Assembly (NCBI GenBank): GCA_034766995.1
Contig: CM068317.1
Location: forward strand, 49,914,425 to 49,978,424
Direction: 5' to 3'
DNA from: Acanthacorydalis orientalis
Lineage: Eukaryota; Arthropoda; Insecta; Megaloptera; Corydalidae
Length of the DNA: 64,000 nucleotides
Shown here piece by piece: positions 22,172 to 34,508 of the stretch. Positions within the stretch are counted from its first letter, which is position 1, and the number at the start of each line of letters is the position of its first letter. The position numbers and the translations under genes were made by a program. The notes under the pieces are model-generated. The model saw only the letters and a list, made by a program, of their open reading frames with translations, was not told the origin of the DNA and searched no databases.

Positions 22172-23769
22172 ATACATAAATATGTATACATAAACACACA
22201 CAAACGACGTACACTCCGACATTATTCTATGTTTTGATTATACTTCCTGTTTTAATAACGTTTATTTTTTTCCTGTTCGCTGTTTTTTTTTAATAGAGAG
22301 CTCCGGTGATAAAATATTCTTTTTATGTTTACTTGAAAGCAATTATACATTATTTATGAAATTATACAATATGCATACTGTTATACACACGAATAAAAAC
22401 GGTCTGATCAGAAAGTTCTACGATTTGAATTTTTATTTGGATAATAAAATACATCGGCGGCGGCAGCGGCGTCGTTTTGTCCACTGCTGATCGAAGATCT
22501 CTGAAAACGTTCCATTTCAAACGATCCGGTGCGTCTCTCATCCTGTAAATCGACAGTTTATGATCTAGGCGTTCCGTCGTCGAAGGAGATTTCTGAAAAA
22601 GCAGTCCGACGCTATTTTTCAAATAAATAAAGTTTCAAATTCAAAAGGATTTTATTGTTCATAAAGAATAATACAAGGGCTGCGGGGCCGGTTCGTTAAT
22701 TACAGGTTTGGGCGGTGCCTGTACCGTTGCCGGTAATCAGCCGCGTTTTATTAATTGCTAGCGGTCGTAGTTGTTTATTGAAGTTTTTTAATTGTCTTTA
22801 AACGTTTTTTTTGCCCGGGAAAAAAATTACAAAAAACCGGGACTTTATTGTTCAATCTTTACAGTATAATAATGCTTATGGAAAACGCTTCAACTTCAAA
22901 GATATGGAAACAAGAAGAAATCACAAAACAGTCAAATCGAGTGAAAATGAACAATGTTGCAAGACCTCTGCTCCAAAATTTCAGCCACAAACCGCACAAG
23001 TTTGACTGTGCGGATCGTTTCGTTACCCCGATAAAGAAGTCATGTCGTTATCATCTGAACAGGATATGATTTATTTAAATTACTGGAAAATTACAAAGTT
23101 GCTTTACCCTGTTACGAATTGTTTGTCTTGATAAGTGGTTTTCACATTATTTATAGTTTTGTTTACAATAATATTCTTGTCGTCTAGACACGATACGGTC
23201 TGTGACAGATTCACTTACTCCAAGATAAAGTTTAATTAAATAACTATAGTGTAGGGTTATCTGGCTTGTAACTCGCGCGCACTGCCGCAAGGGAAAATCG
23301 CACAGAGTCTATTTATAAGATCGAAAGAAAACAGCTGTTTCGATTAACGCTGAACTCTAATTCGATAAGCGCTCGCGCCGTACGAAATCTTTACACGATT
23401 AAGCGACTCGAACGTCGATGTTAATTCCGTCCGTGCCGCCGTGTTCGTGTGTTCCGTCAGTTGACGGGACGCGTGACGTGTACCGTATGTTCGTCAGCTC
23501 GGTGCGGATGAGTCCGATCGATCGGACGATCGATACCCGGATCGTCGTGCCGCCGCACGGCGGCGCTGATCGTGTCGACGCCGATTCGTCCTCGACGAAA
23601 CGACAACATGTCGAACGGCTCGTGAGGATCGGCACGGAAGTGTTTATAATCGACCCGGATTGCTTGTTATGTAAATTATTCAGTTGTCGCAACAGGATGG
23701 AAGTAATTTTCGATTAATTTCGCTTGTGCATTTTAAATCGTGACACTTGGCGTACAAATCGGTGCGTGG
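20661..23769. other. Intergenic, no gene seen
   Basis: CG-rich patches at 20640-21050 and 23280-23660; (TA)n at 22069-22090 and 22132-22167; (GT)n near 21222-21240. The minus-strand frame 22362-22622 and plus-strand frame 23418-23717 were considered as exons, but neither shows a known domain or a clean splice framework. Confidence 0.45.
22132..22167. repeat. (TA)n microsatellite
   Basis: About 36 bp of TA. Confidence 0.95.
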
Positions 23770-24440
23770 TGTGATGCAGGGCTTTCCAGTAAGGAATCGT
23801 TTCTTTTAATTTTCAAATAAAACACAGAATTTGCGCTGGAATTTCCAGTCTATTTGCTGTAAACAATTGTCGGCGGTCGTGCCGTTTATAAATGGAAACA
23901 ATTATCGTGTGAGTGATCGCCGCGTGCTTTCTTACAAGTAATCATTCTTTTGTTGAAATTTTCAATAACATCCCTACACTACTGGAGTTCTATTTCAACA
24001 ATTACTCTTCGAATTTCATCTTTCAGATCGGAAATTGCCGGAAAAATACAAATCCTCGACATTCCGAGACGCCCTGTGACAATTTTGTGCGCACCTCCAT
24101 ACGAAATGTTTGTTCTTTCAGCCAGCTGTCCGAGTGTAATTCATCTATCTTCATCCGAGATTTCCTGTGATCGTGAAATTTGTTCACGTGTCGTGGAAGA
24201 TGTTTTTCGATCTTGTCTTAGAGTTTCTGCGACAGATTCTCGTCCTGCTTTCAATCGTTTTGCTACTTGAATACTGCAGTTTCGTTCAGACACCCATCAC
24301 TGTATGCTTCGCTCACTCCTTTAACTATTTCTGAAGCATTCGAACGACATCTCCTACAGTGATGAACGACATAACGCTGTTCTTGCTCTAAATCATCCAT
24401 GGTACAACGACACCAACTTGTAACACTGATGTGATAACAT
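23770..24440 (-). pseudogene. Chimeric transposase relic: mariner-like HTH joined to a DDE-element 3' end
   Basis: On the minus strand the first part (about 24440-24040) reads EQRYVVHHCRRC, then SEIVKGVSEAYSDGCLNETA, then pieces matching GRESV and the EQI-R-S-x-I linker, ending RLGMSRICI. This is the mariner paired HTH layout. Around 24025-24045 it passes straight into DLKDEIRRVIVEI and QCRDVIENFNKR, the same 3' segment found at 17715-17955 on the plus strand. The entire catalytic domain is absent. It is either one internally deleted element or a junction of two insertions. Confidence 0.6.
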
Positions 24441-25308
<868 letters not shown>

Positions 25309-25329
25309 CAGTATACAGGTTATTCATAT

Positions 25330-26135
25330 CTATCTACTAGTACAATCTACAAGGACGAGAACCAAAGAGTGAAGATGTGCATAAAAATCAAAATTTCTAC
25401 ATAATACAGAAGCGATTCTACATTGTATATCAGTGGATATTAATCAGTTCTAGCTACAATTTACAAAAATGACAGCCATCGAATGTAGATATGCATAAAA
25501 ATCATATGTTTCTACATTCTACAGATGGGATTCTACAATGCACATATCTAATGATATCTAGCTTTAATCTGCAGACATGGCCGCCATCGAAGGTAGATAG
25601 TTATAAAAATCATATATTTCTACATTCACACAGAGGCACTTTTACAGTTCACATTAGTAGATATTAATCATTTCTAATTACAAAGTGTACAAATAGCGAG
25701 CACGACAGTAGACAGACATAAAACTCATGTATTTCTAGATTCTACATAAGCGATTCTACAGTGCACAGTGATAGATATTAATCATATCTAGCTAAATTCT
25801 ACAATAATGAACGCTGGCGAACCTAGATGTGCATGAAAATCAAAATTTCTGCATTGTACAAGAGTGATTCTACGGCGTACAATCTTAGATATTAATCATA
25901 TTGAACTACAGTCAACATAAACGGCGGCCACGATAGTGGACAGGCATTAAAAGCATATATTTCTACATTCTACATAAGCGATTCGACCGTGTACAGCGAT
26001 AGATATTAATTATATCTGGCTACAATCTATAAAAAAAGAATCTACCGAGTGTAAATATACAGTAAAATAATATCTTTCTACATTCCACACATGAAATGCT
26101 ACAGTGCACCAATAAAGATCGAGCGTTGGGCAAAA
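25330..26135. repeat. Satellite array, about 114-bp period, seven units
   Basis: The block GCATAAAAATCA(T/A)A, followed by TTTCTACATTCTACA, recurs at about 25378, 25490, 25606, 25720, 25835, 25949 and 26060, spaced 111-116 bp. Each unit also has GCGATTCTACAGTGCACA-like, GATATTAATCATATCTAG-like and TACAATCTACA-like blocks in the same order. An ACGGCCGCCATCGAA-like GC-richer island is best kept in units 2, 3 and 6. Units differ by roughly 15-25%, so the array is old or slowly homogenised. Confidence 0.85.
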
Positions 26136-28023
26136 AAGTCTACAATTAACGTTTCGAAAATATATCTGTTTATCTCGCTTGACGATTAAGGTTTTTTTGC
26201 TTAGAAATGTAGTATTTTTCAAGAACTTCGAGCCAGAAAGAAGTCCCTTTTAACATTTCTGTATCTTAGTGAAAGTATTGTGCATGCGCGAGCTGATTAA
26301 CTTCCCTCTGTTTCCTCATTTCGATAAATTTTTGACAGATCGATTTTCCAAAATGTAGGTGCGAGGAACTTTGTAATTTTTCTCTTGTCTTATTTCTCGG
26401 AACATGATGTTTCTAAGTAAAAATCGAAAACGGTCAATAACTATTTACTGAACGTTTTTTTTTGTGGTTTTGTCGGATGAACAGAGAATTCATTGCACGG
26501 ATGTTTGTTTTTCCATTCAGTGGTTTTCGAAGCATAACAGTATCGTCTCGATCATCACCTGTACGGCATCGAAACGTACAGCTATCGATACAGTACGCTG
26601 CTGTTTTCGAAACAGCAGTTCGTTAGATTCGATCAATTAGACGCATCTCCATGTACGTACGTCGTCGCGGAACGACGCCGCGGCGCCCGACAGAACCTCG
26701 AACCCGGCAACGTGCAACATTTACCCGAGCGTGCAACATATGCAACTGTAACGAGCGTCGGAAACGGCTGTTACTATCGTGCAGCGCACTTTTATGTGCT
26801 TTCATGTTCGTTATATGACACATTGGATTTTATTACGAACGGTTGCAGCGGTGCAACGAAAAAAATGAATTGAGATTGTGCACGAATGCTCGCGTTGATA
26901 TCAAACAGCTGTCGACGATTCAATCGCGGAGAATGTTCCTCGTTTGTGTGGAAGCATTCGGCCGGGCGTGCCGTGATGTTTCTCGTTGATCGCTCAATAG
27001 ATCTGGCTGTTATTGAACGCTGCGACGGTTTCCAAGTCCATGAAATTTTATTAGTGTTTAATATCGAATAAGCAAAGGAGTGCGCGCGGTTTTCAGTAAT
27101 GAAAACGTACAGAACGTCTTTTGTTCGAGGACAAGACGTCTGCGAGGGCGGTTTGAAGAGTAACTCGATACGATTTAGTGACATCTTCAGTTTCAGAGTG
27201 TACTTTATATGTTATTATTATTTTTTTATATATTATTGTATATATTATATATATTATTATCATTTTTCAACACAATCTTCTAGAAGCTCATCGCATATGC
27301 CACGACGTTTCTCCGGCTTTAAAACATTGAAATACAGATACATTATTATACTTGTGTTAACTACGAGAGAGTGTAAGAGAGAAAGTATATATATATTAGC
27401 ATGTGTGGAATGGGCGGTTACAAGAGTACTAGGTTCTTTGAAATTTTTCCTAGCCATTAAGATTAAGTTAATAAAAGAAATGAAGGCAATATTTAAATAG
27501 ATGTCAGATGTAGGTATTCAGGGCATAAAAAACCCACGATCTGCCGATACAGAAAAACTCTTATTATATTTAACATAAGATCAATTCATCAAATAACCAA
27601 ACTAACCTTATATATATATATAAACATAAATTCAAAATGTTAAAGTTGTCGAAAACGTTTTGTTCGGGCGCTAATGATCCTAGCTGTCGACGCGTCCCTA
27701 AGTCCTAACTATCTATCAATCTATCTAGAACTCGATTGTTTATCTTTTAATAAACACCTTTACTCGTTAACGATTGCATTGATTTCTAACAGCTGGTTGC
27801 TTGCAACACATTTCACAAAGCTCTTTATTTTTTTAATAAAAAAAATCTGTGAGTGTGTGTATCTCTAACGCACACACACACACACACAGTACAGAATTTA
27901 CAAATAAAAGATTGAATGCAATCGTGAAATTGCTTCGTTTTAGCGCACAATCTTCCGGCATGAAGACATGCGAGCAGACGCCCGTCGTCTCTCTCTCTCT
28001 CTCTCTCTCTGATCGCATTTAAG
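26136..28023. other. Intergenic, no gene seen
   Basis: A weak reverse-arm MITE relic may lie at 26410-26510 (AATAACTATTTACTGAACG, TTTGTGGTTTTG, GAATTCATT). A CG-rich patch is at 26640-26780. A (CA)n run is at 27871-27889 and a (CT)n run at 27987-28010. Confidence 0.45.
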
Positions 28024-28263
28024 CTGAACACACATTGTTGTTTTTATTGGTCGTCGGGTGGAACAAATTACCGTGTTCTCCTCCACCACCGGCCGCGTCC
28101 CGTCTAACGAGCTCCAGACAATCGCAACACGGATGGCGGCGCGACGTGCCGCAGACGGCCCACCCTCTGGATTTCATCCATTTCGCGGAGATTTACGACG
28201 AAAAGAAAATGTGCATCTCGAGCTGTCAGTCGAGTCGCTTCGAACTGAACCGACTACAAGACG
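28024..28263 (+). CDS. Candidate internal exon of an unidentified gene
   Basis: A (CT)n polypyrimidine tract (27987-28010) precedes a possible acceptor (TTTAAG) at 28018-28023. The frame is then open to a strong GTGAGT donor at 28264. The frame ends in DFIHFAEIYDEKKM then CISSCQSSRFELNRLQD, with a G/C-rich third-position pattern like the two real genes of this window. A second frame over the same bases (starting near 28058) is also open, which weakens the case. There is no ATG-initiated start in the preferred frame, no domain is recognised, and no partner exon was found within the window. It could equally be chance in a CG-rich stretch. Confidence 0.3.
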
Positions 28264-28939
28264 GTGAGTAATAGTGTGTTAGGTCGACGCCCGTCACCCC
28301 ACCCGAGTATCCACCTCGCACCGCGGCCGTCGCTCACGGGATTCATCCACTGTCGTCACGTCCGGCTTCCTATTTCCTTCAATTCTCGCAGCGACGTCGA
28401 CGCGGGCGAATATTACATTTTTTGTGACGCTTAATTCGCGGCGCGGCGACGTTTCGTCGCTTTTCTTTATCTCTATCGGATCTTCGCCGTTCGCTTCCGG
28501 CTCGAACAGTATTGTTACTTAAATATATGTACAAACTTCACTTCGGGTTCGTTCGTGTCGAACGCGTGACATTCGTAGAGGAACACTGGCGACTGTAAAT
28601 GAATGGAAGCGTTCTAAACGACTCGTCGAATTGAATCATTCAATTCGTAAGTCTGTGAGGGTAAAAAGATTTTTATTCGCGAAAAATTAACTCTTTTCAC
28701 AATCGATAAACTACAGAAACGTTTCACAATCCACAAACTGTAATCACATACAAATACAAAAAAAAAACTTAACGTTTTAGAAGTGTATCTTCTGAACTAT
28801 TGATCAGTCAAAATGTTTGATTAATTTCGAATGTAAATAACAAACTTCTAACTGGCTTAGTTTAGAATCTAGAGATTTGATTTCTAATCGACACCGTTTG
28901 ATTTTCTTAGAAATTTAAATTTTTCTATATCTCGGCTCC

Positions 28940-29065
28940 CTGCGTATGTTAGAATCGCCATCGAAATGCACATAAGCAACGATCAAGAACGATTTACTCA
29001 ACATTTCTGATCGGAAGCATTTTTTTTCTAGTTTATGGAATGAAAATTCAGACGGCGCAGCTGTT
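28940..29065 (-). mobile_element. Foldback MITE copy, reverse arm
   Basis: AGAATCGCCATCGAAATGCA, CATAAGCAACGATCAAGAAC, GATTTACTCAACATTTCTGA, TCGGAAGCATTTTTTT and TTTATGGAATGAAAATTCA follow the family order. The outer terminus is lost. Confidence 0.7.
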
Positions 29066-29439
29066 GATTGATTTTTCCAAGACCAGAATGTTTCACTTAC
29101 GATTTCCGATAACGGACGTTTCCCTTACGATTCGAAATCTAGATAATTATCAATAAAGATACGGCGACGCGTCGTCAGAGCCGTCAAAAATTCCAACTAC
29201 CAAAACTTAACTGTGTCTCATGCATAACTAAATAAATATCGACTAACTCAATGACGACTGCATAGTCGGCGGTGCTGCGACGTCACTTGGAATGAATAAT
29301 TAACGTCGAAGTCGGCTAAGAAAACGCGCACGTCCTGTTGTTTCATAAAACAATCTTTGTTTCAATATGAATCCATTGAAATTTTTATTTTTTTTTTTGA
29401 CAAGTGTCTGAGGGATTTAGAACCGAGACAAATTTATAA

Positions 29440-29444
<5 letters not shown>

Positions 29445-29508
<64 letters not shown>

Positions 29509-29510
29509 TA
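29445..29510. repeat. (TA)n microsatellite
   Basis: About 60 bp of TA with one CATA near its end. Confidence 0.95.
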
Positions 29511-29944
29511 ATTTCGCTCTCATAACTTTTATTAAACGTCGGTTCTGTTCACTCTCACTGTTAAATGTCACTGATGTTTATTTTAATACTGAATGTTAGG
29601 CAATGGCCGCAGTGTAAACGGTTACAGGGCGACTGTTGTTTGTTGATTTCGAAATGATAATAATAATAAGAGAAAATTAAATTCGAGTTGAATTTTAAAA
29701 CATTTAATGAATATTAATCGTCGATTTTACTGACGATAAACACTTTTTCGATACTATTTTTTTATAGAAAATTACGAAACGTTATCAATAATCCGTCATG
29801 GATAAAAAAGATCATTTAAATTAGGTCTGTGAAATCATTCACAGTCTCTCAACGACTGAAAATTCAAACTAACCTCTTAATACAAAACGGTCGGTTAATA
29901 AACCTCAAAACACGAACCGTAACTCTTTTGTATTGAGAAGTTTT

Positions 29945-30070
29945 AAGTTTTCTCTTGATCATAAATGTTCAGTCAATAATTATTGATCGTCGTTTATTCT
30001 TGCTTGTGTGTATTTCGATCACGATTCTATCACGCTTGGATTGCCGAATATGCAGAAGAGTCAGGTAGAA
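29945..30070 (+). mobile_element. Foldback MITE copy, forward arm
   Basis: TGATCATAAATGTTCAGTCA, ATAATTATTGATCGTCG, TTGCTTGTGTGTATTTCGAT and CACGATTCTATCACGCTTGG match the forward arm and core with moderate decay. Confidence 0.6.
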
Positions 30071-30554
30071 AAAACCATTGAAAAACTCCTATTGATATTT
30101 TGTTTAAAAACCAAAAAAGTAAAAAACTATCGAGATACGCCAGCCGAGTGCCTAAAATCCTAATAGAATATAAGAAGATACCACTTTAAAAACATGTTGT
30201 TAGATTCTTTTCAAAAATCTTAGACGATTGAGAGAGTTTGAACATATTTTTGAATTCGGAATGAAACAATGTTCACTTTTTCATGTATTTCAGTCTGATG
30301 ACATCCGTATTATATAAAATAAACTGTAAACAGTATCGAGCTTATCTCGTCTTTTAACAAGAGATGAAAAATACTACAGTGATTGTTTAATTGTAAATCG
30401 TGTGACAGAAGAAATATATTCGTTGTTGAGCAGAGTCGCCATTTCTGTAAAATGATTTCACATGCGATTCCACGTCGATTTCAGTGACGAATTAAAGAGT
30501 AGATGGTTATACACTGGTAAGGAAACGAGGCAAGTCATTCTGTTGTATGGAACA

Positions 30555-30740
30555 TGGCGGAATAGACTTAAGACTTTATTTGTTCGTTGGGCTGGGAAGT
30601 TTTCGCTCATGTAGCGTATTCGCCGACCCAGCTCCGTTATCACCTGTTTCGGCCGCTCCAGCATCACCTGACTTATATCCATTTTAAAGCAGTGAAAGAG
30701 GTCCGAAAACGCATTGACAACTTCATCGATTCAAAGCCAC
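30555..30740 (+). pseudogene. mariner transposase C-terminal relic
   Basis: The plus strand reads GWEVFAHVAYSPTQL, then YHLFRPLQHHLTYIHFKAVK, then EVRKRIDNFIDSKPP. These correspond to mariner GWEVLxHPPYSPDLAPSDYHLFRSLQxFLxxxxFxxxxEVRxxIxxFFxSKPP. The PDLAPSD third-aspartate block is reduced to PTQL, removing the catalytic residue. Sequence upstream and downstream does not continue the domain. Confidence 0.8.
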
Positions 30741-31904
30741 CGCCAGCGAAAACTCAATGCGCACAGGATCACTGTTCCACGTTTACTAAATGGCCAGGAA
30801 TAACTGACAAAGTATCGTTTAGTTTTGCCCCGTCACTCCAACGGTAAGCGAATGAACCGAATTTTAAAATTGTCTTCTCCGATGGCGCACCCTATATAAT
30901 TATAAACGGTCGAATTAAAAACAACTACTAAGAGGAATTATTATAAACGACCGATTGTTTCGTACACAACTATTAAAAATCCAACGGTGTAAGCGTATAT
31001 CTAGCTCCGGCGTTTTATTTAACACCGTTTTTAATTCGCTTGTAACTTTTTCGTGCGTTCTCATCAAAACAGCACGCTGACAGACGCCCATAAAACGAAC
31101 ACTTAAACTAATGCCACCGAGCTCGCCGGACTCTGCCGTGCGAACCCGTCGATTGCACCGCGCTCAACATGTGCCTAATTAGCATATTTTTATAATCCCG
31201 CGATTGTGTCGCCGGCAGTGTATGATTTTATGGCCGAATATGTTTACGGCAGCGTGTACGAAAATAGCGATAATAAAACGGAATTTGATGACGACGTGTA
31301 AATGATGAAGAAAACACGATCATGAATGGACGAGACAGGCGAATTATGATTCGGCGGAGATATCGACGAGACTGGCACTCTGTCCGTCGTCGCGTGTGCG
31401 CCTGTTTAACGGCCGTACACACGGACATAAATATTAACGGCCTGTAAAGAAAGATTAACAACTACGAACGGATCCACGGTCACTCTGCCGGAACAATAAC
31501 ACTTTTTTTATTGTCAGAATTTCGATGGAAAATCGTAGGAGGCGTTTTACAGTCCGAATCGAATCAGGTTCGGTCGTTCGCAGCGGATTTATTCGATTTA
31601 TGTTCTGTACAACGAAAAAAAGCGTCTTAAATCGAGGGTTCTCAACCTGGGACCATATGGCTCGCAGGACGCACCAGGATATTTGTGGGGGGCGAGTAAA
31701 AATCGCGTAAAAGACGAGCCACGGCGCGAGGTTAGGGAGACCACAGAGAGGAGTGAGTAATGAAGAAAACAGAGAAGTGAAGTGAATAGAGAAGCGGCAT
31801 ATTAAGAATTGCGTATTTTTCGCATTCCAGTTGAAAAAAAAATCCTGCCGAAGCAGCGGAAGTGGTTTATTCAGGTTTGAGGGAACGTGTTCCTGACACA
31901 CAAA
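30741..31904. other. Intergenic; possible hAT-type end at 31634
   Basis: GAGGGTTCTCAACCTGGG at about 31634-31651, followed by a GTGGGGGGCG stretch, resembles the 5' end of many hAT MITEs. No second end was found. The 150-codon minus-strand frame 31455-31907 crosses this feature and has no recognisable domain. Confidence 0.4.
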
Positions 31905-32360
31905 CATCCAAAAATTATCAAAACAGTGGAAGAGGTCGGAAAGTGCATTACGACTGCGCCGATTTTAAGCAGTCGCCTTTTTTCGATAAGGGGTTCAGTT
32001 CAGTAACTAGAACAGAGGGATCAGAGTTATAGAAAACGTTGGGAGATATTGTGTGGACTGAAATGTATTAGTATCTCGTGGTTTCGATGACGAAAGAATG
32101 ATAAGAACACAGTGTATGACTATATGAAAATAACTTTAATAAATGTGAAACCGCAATCGAGAGAAGATGCGTGTGCATTTGCACAGAGTAGTTGGCTTGT
32201 TTTTTATAAACATGTATCCATTGCAACCAGGACAGTGGTGCCGCAAGGGACTGAAAATGAGAAACTAAACGTTTACAATAACTAAATTGTTAACTTTTTG
32301 CATTTTTTCATAAACATTCATTTTCGATAAAATGGAAAGAACCGAATTAATTGGTACGTC
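31905..32360 (+). mobile_element. mariner-type 3' end relic with an insertion
   Basis: The plus strand reads TVEEVGKCITTAPIL, later VIENVGRYCVD and a stop. These are degenerate forms of the C-terminal EEVRK helix and the terminal VIENNGDYFxD. The 3' flank at 32310-32360 (ACATTCATTTTCGATAAAAT and AATTAATTGGTAC) matches that of the 6.2-kb copy. About 200 bp of unrelated sequence separates the stop from that flank here but not there, indicating an insertion in this copy or a deletion in the other. Confidence 0.6.
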
Positions 32361-33192
32361 CGGTGAATAAATTTCCACCGGCTATTAATAAACGTTATAG
32401 TCCGAGTTACACGTTTTTTTACGGTCAGAGTCGCCGATCGCAAAAACGGCAGGGAAAACATCCTGAATAAATAATTACCGTGCAGCTCGTACGCTCGTCG
32501 CGTGACATGCAGATTATTTTCGAGACCGTGCGCCTGTCGCGGCGACTATTCGGAACCGCACCGACAATGATAATAATAATAATACGAAACAGAAAAACGA
32601 AAAAAAAACGTGTCACGGGACGCGGATAGAGGAACGGAACTGTTAAAACGAACGGATTACGGACGGATGACACGTACGAATGGTGGAAAAAAATGTTATA
32701 AAAATCATAAAGACGGGCGGCGGCGGCGGTGCGGGGACGACGGACGACAAGTTAAAAATACGAACGAATAACAGGATTCGCAGATTTTAATAATTAAACA
32801 TGCTACAATAAGCTTAACGGACGACGTATAAATATGAACGGTGGTACGGTTAAAGCTTAAAGCTCGGGAACGGCGGACGGGAGACGTACACGGGTGTCCC
32901 GGAAGTCGGATGTCTGTTGCGCGGCGTTTGTGCTGCGCGTGGATCTGTACAGAGGTGAACGCCGTCGGATGTCCGCTAGGATCGCGTGTCTGACGGAGAG
33001 GTCCGGCAATCGTTCCGCTCTAATCGGTACACGGAATTATCGAGATCTCTCAAACCATTCGTGTACAGCTGATGTTGTAGTCAAGTAGTATTCGGCGTAT
33101 TTCACTGCGTCTGAATTATTTCGAGCCGTTCGGACGATCGCTCCTTTGTTTCGACGTCAGATCCGTACACCCATGTCTAGTCTCCAGTCATA
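32361..33192. other. Intergenic GC-rich patch
   Basis: CG-rich DNA with CGG repeats near 32718 and poly-A interruptions. Sequence at 32890 (ACACGGGTGTCCCGGAAGT) resembles a Tc1/mariner-type terminus but has no partner in range. No gene seen. Confidence 0.45.
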
Positions 33193-33680
33193 TGAAAAAA
33201 GTAGAATCCTTAGATGCTTCGGATATCATATCGACGACAGCATCTTTGCGACGCTGTTTTCGCACGAAATGTAGCGTTCTTGGCACAAGTCTCGCTGGGA
33301 CACGTCTCAGGTCCAATGTATCGGTCGAGATGCTCTGGAAAGATCCACATCATCAAGCCGGACGTCATCAACCATCTCTCGCACAGTCAGTTGTCGGTCA
33401 TTCATGATCAAATCTTTCACTTTTTGAACACGTTCTCGATCGGTCGTCGTCGACGGCCGTCCCGAACGAGTGTCGCCCCGTGTCGATTCTCGGCGCTCCT
33501 TAAACAGACTGTACGACTGGTGCAGCCGAGTTTTCGATAAACAATGATCTCCGTAATTCTCCTTCAAACATTTTAAACGAGAAATTTCGTTTTTAACACC
33601 AAATCTAGTACAGACACGTCGTTCGATAAGTTTGGACATAGTGGAGTTCGCCGAACGCCACTTGACAAAAAACATCATCG
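33193..33680 (-). pseudogene. mariner transposase N-terminal half, frameshifted
   Basis: The minus strand gives a 123-codon frame (33678-33307). MSKLIERRVC is followed by the first HTH helix (NEISRLKCLKENYGDHCLSK), then the FKERRES and TRSGRPSTTTDRERV linker, and QKVKDLIMNDRQLTVREM, the second HTH. After a frameshift it continues to about 33193 as LRRVPARLVPRTLHF then RKQRRKDAVVDMISEASKD, the stretch just before the first catalytic aspartate. The element then ends, so the whole DDD core is missing. Of all transposase relics here this is the least decayed at protein level. Confidence 0.82.
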
Positions 33681-34455
33681 GCCCACGAACGGTTCGAGAG
33701 ATCTCGACAATTTTCCGTACAGATCACAGTGGCCACGACTGCCAACGTCGCCGTTTAGGAAAATGTGAACGTCGGGCTCGCGCGGCCCTTTTAAAAACAA
33801 CGATTCGCGAAACTTTTCGCACAGGGTTGTACTATCGGTCATCGGTACCGTCGACTGTACAGCGCCGCACAATCGAACCGGAACACGTATTCGCCCGTCT
33901 GTGAAATGTAACCGAACGTGTGCTCCCTTGTACAGTGCTCGAACAATGTTCGAAACGGGCCACCTCTCGCGTACAATATAATAAATTTGATCGATGCTTC
34001 GAATCCAACTTCTCATATTGTAAATACACGTACACGCGTACGTCCGTACACGCGCGCACGCACGCATACATGCATACATGCACACATTAAATTCACCCCT
34101 TACTAAAACATTTACAATGTTTCATTGCGACCCGAGGTGAGTTTTGCACGTCACGTTGACAAGTATGTTTTCTTTTGTGTGTGTGTGTGTGTGTGTGTAT
34201 GCGAGAGAGAGCTTTCGTCCGTCCGTGTGTGTTGGTAACAGTGTTCACTTTAATACCAATACTACGTTCCTGGTGCATTATCGATTGTGCGCTGCGCATG
34301 CGTCCGCAGATTTCCATTGCCCCGTATTACATAAAATATGTGTTTTGTGAATCAATTTTGTCGTGTATTATGTATATGTGAAAATATGCGGCGGTAATAT
34401 TTTCTTGTACAGATCGTACACGAGCCCATACACACACGTACAAACAAATACATAC

Positions 34456-34508
<53 letters not shown>

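Larger units (their letters stand above)
28264..30554. other. Intergenic with two MITE half-copies and a TA tract
   Basis: Apart from the MITE pieces (28940-29065 and 29945-30070) and the (TA)n tract 29445-29510, the sequence is plain AT-rich DNA. A CG-rich start (28264-28500) follows the candidate exon. Confidence 0.5.

Noticed and set aside
22362..22622. Minus-strand 86-codon frame considered as an exon
   Set aside because: Some gene-like base usage but no domain, no matching acceptor/donor pair and AT-rich ends.
23418..23717. 99-codon plus-strand frame
   Set aside because: Open on both strands because of CG-rich sequence with an internal CGATCG palindrome cluster; no homology recognised.
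25330..26135. CRISPR-like impression of regularly spaced repeats
   Set aside because: The whole 114-bp unit is repeated with no unique spacers, and the context is eukaryotic.
31455..31907. 150-codon minus-strand open frame
   Set aside because: No recognisable domain; it crosses a possible hAT end and the edge of a mariner relic, and its composition is not gene-like.
33675..34085. 136-codon minus-strand frame beside the mariner relic
   Set aside because: Begins in a CGTACG/CATACA simple repeat and shows no transposase or other domain; likely flanking DNA.
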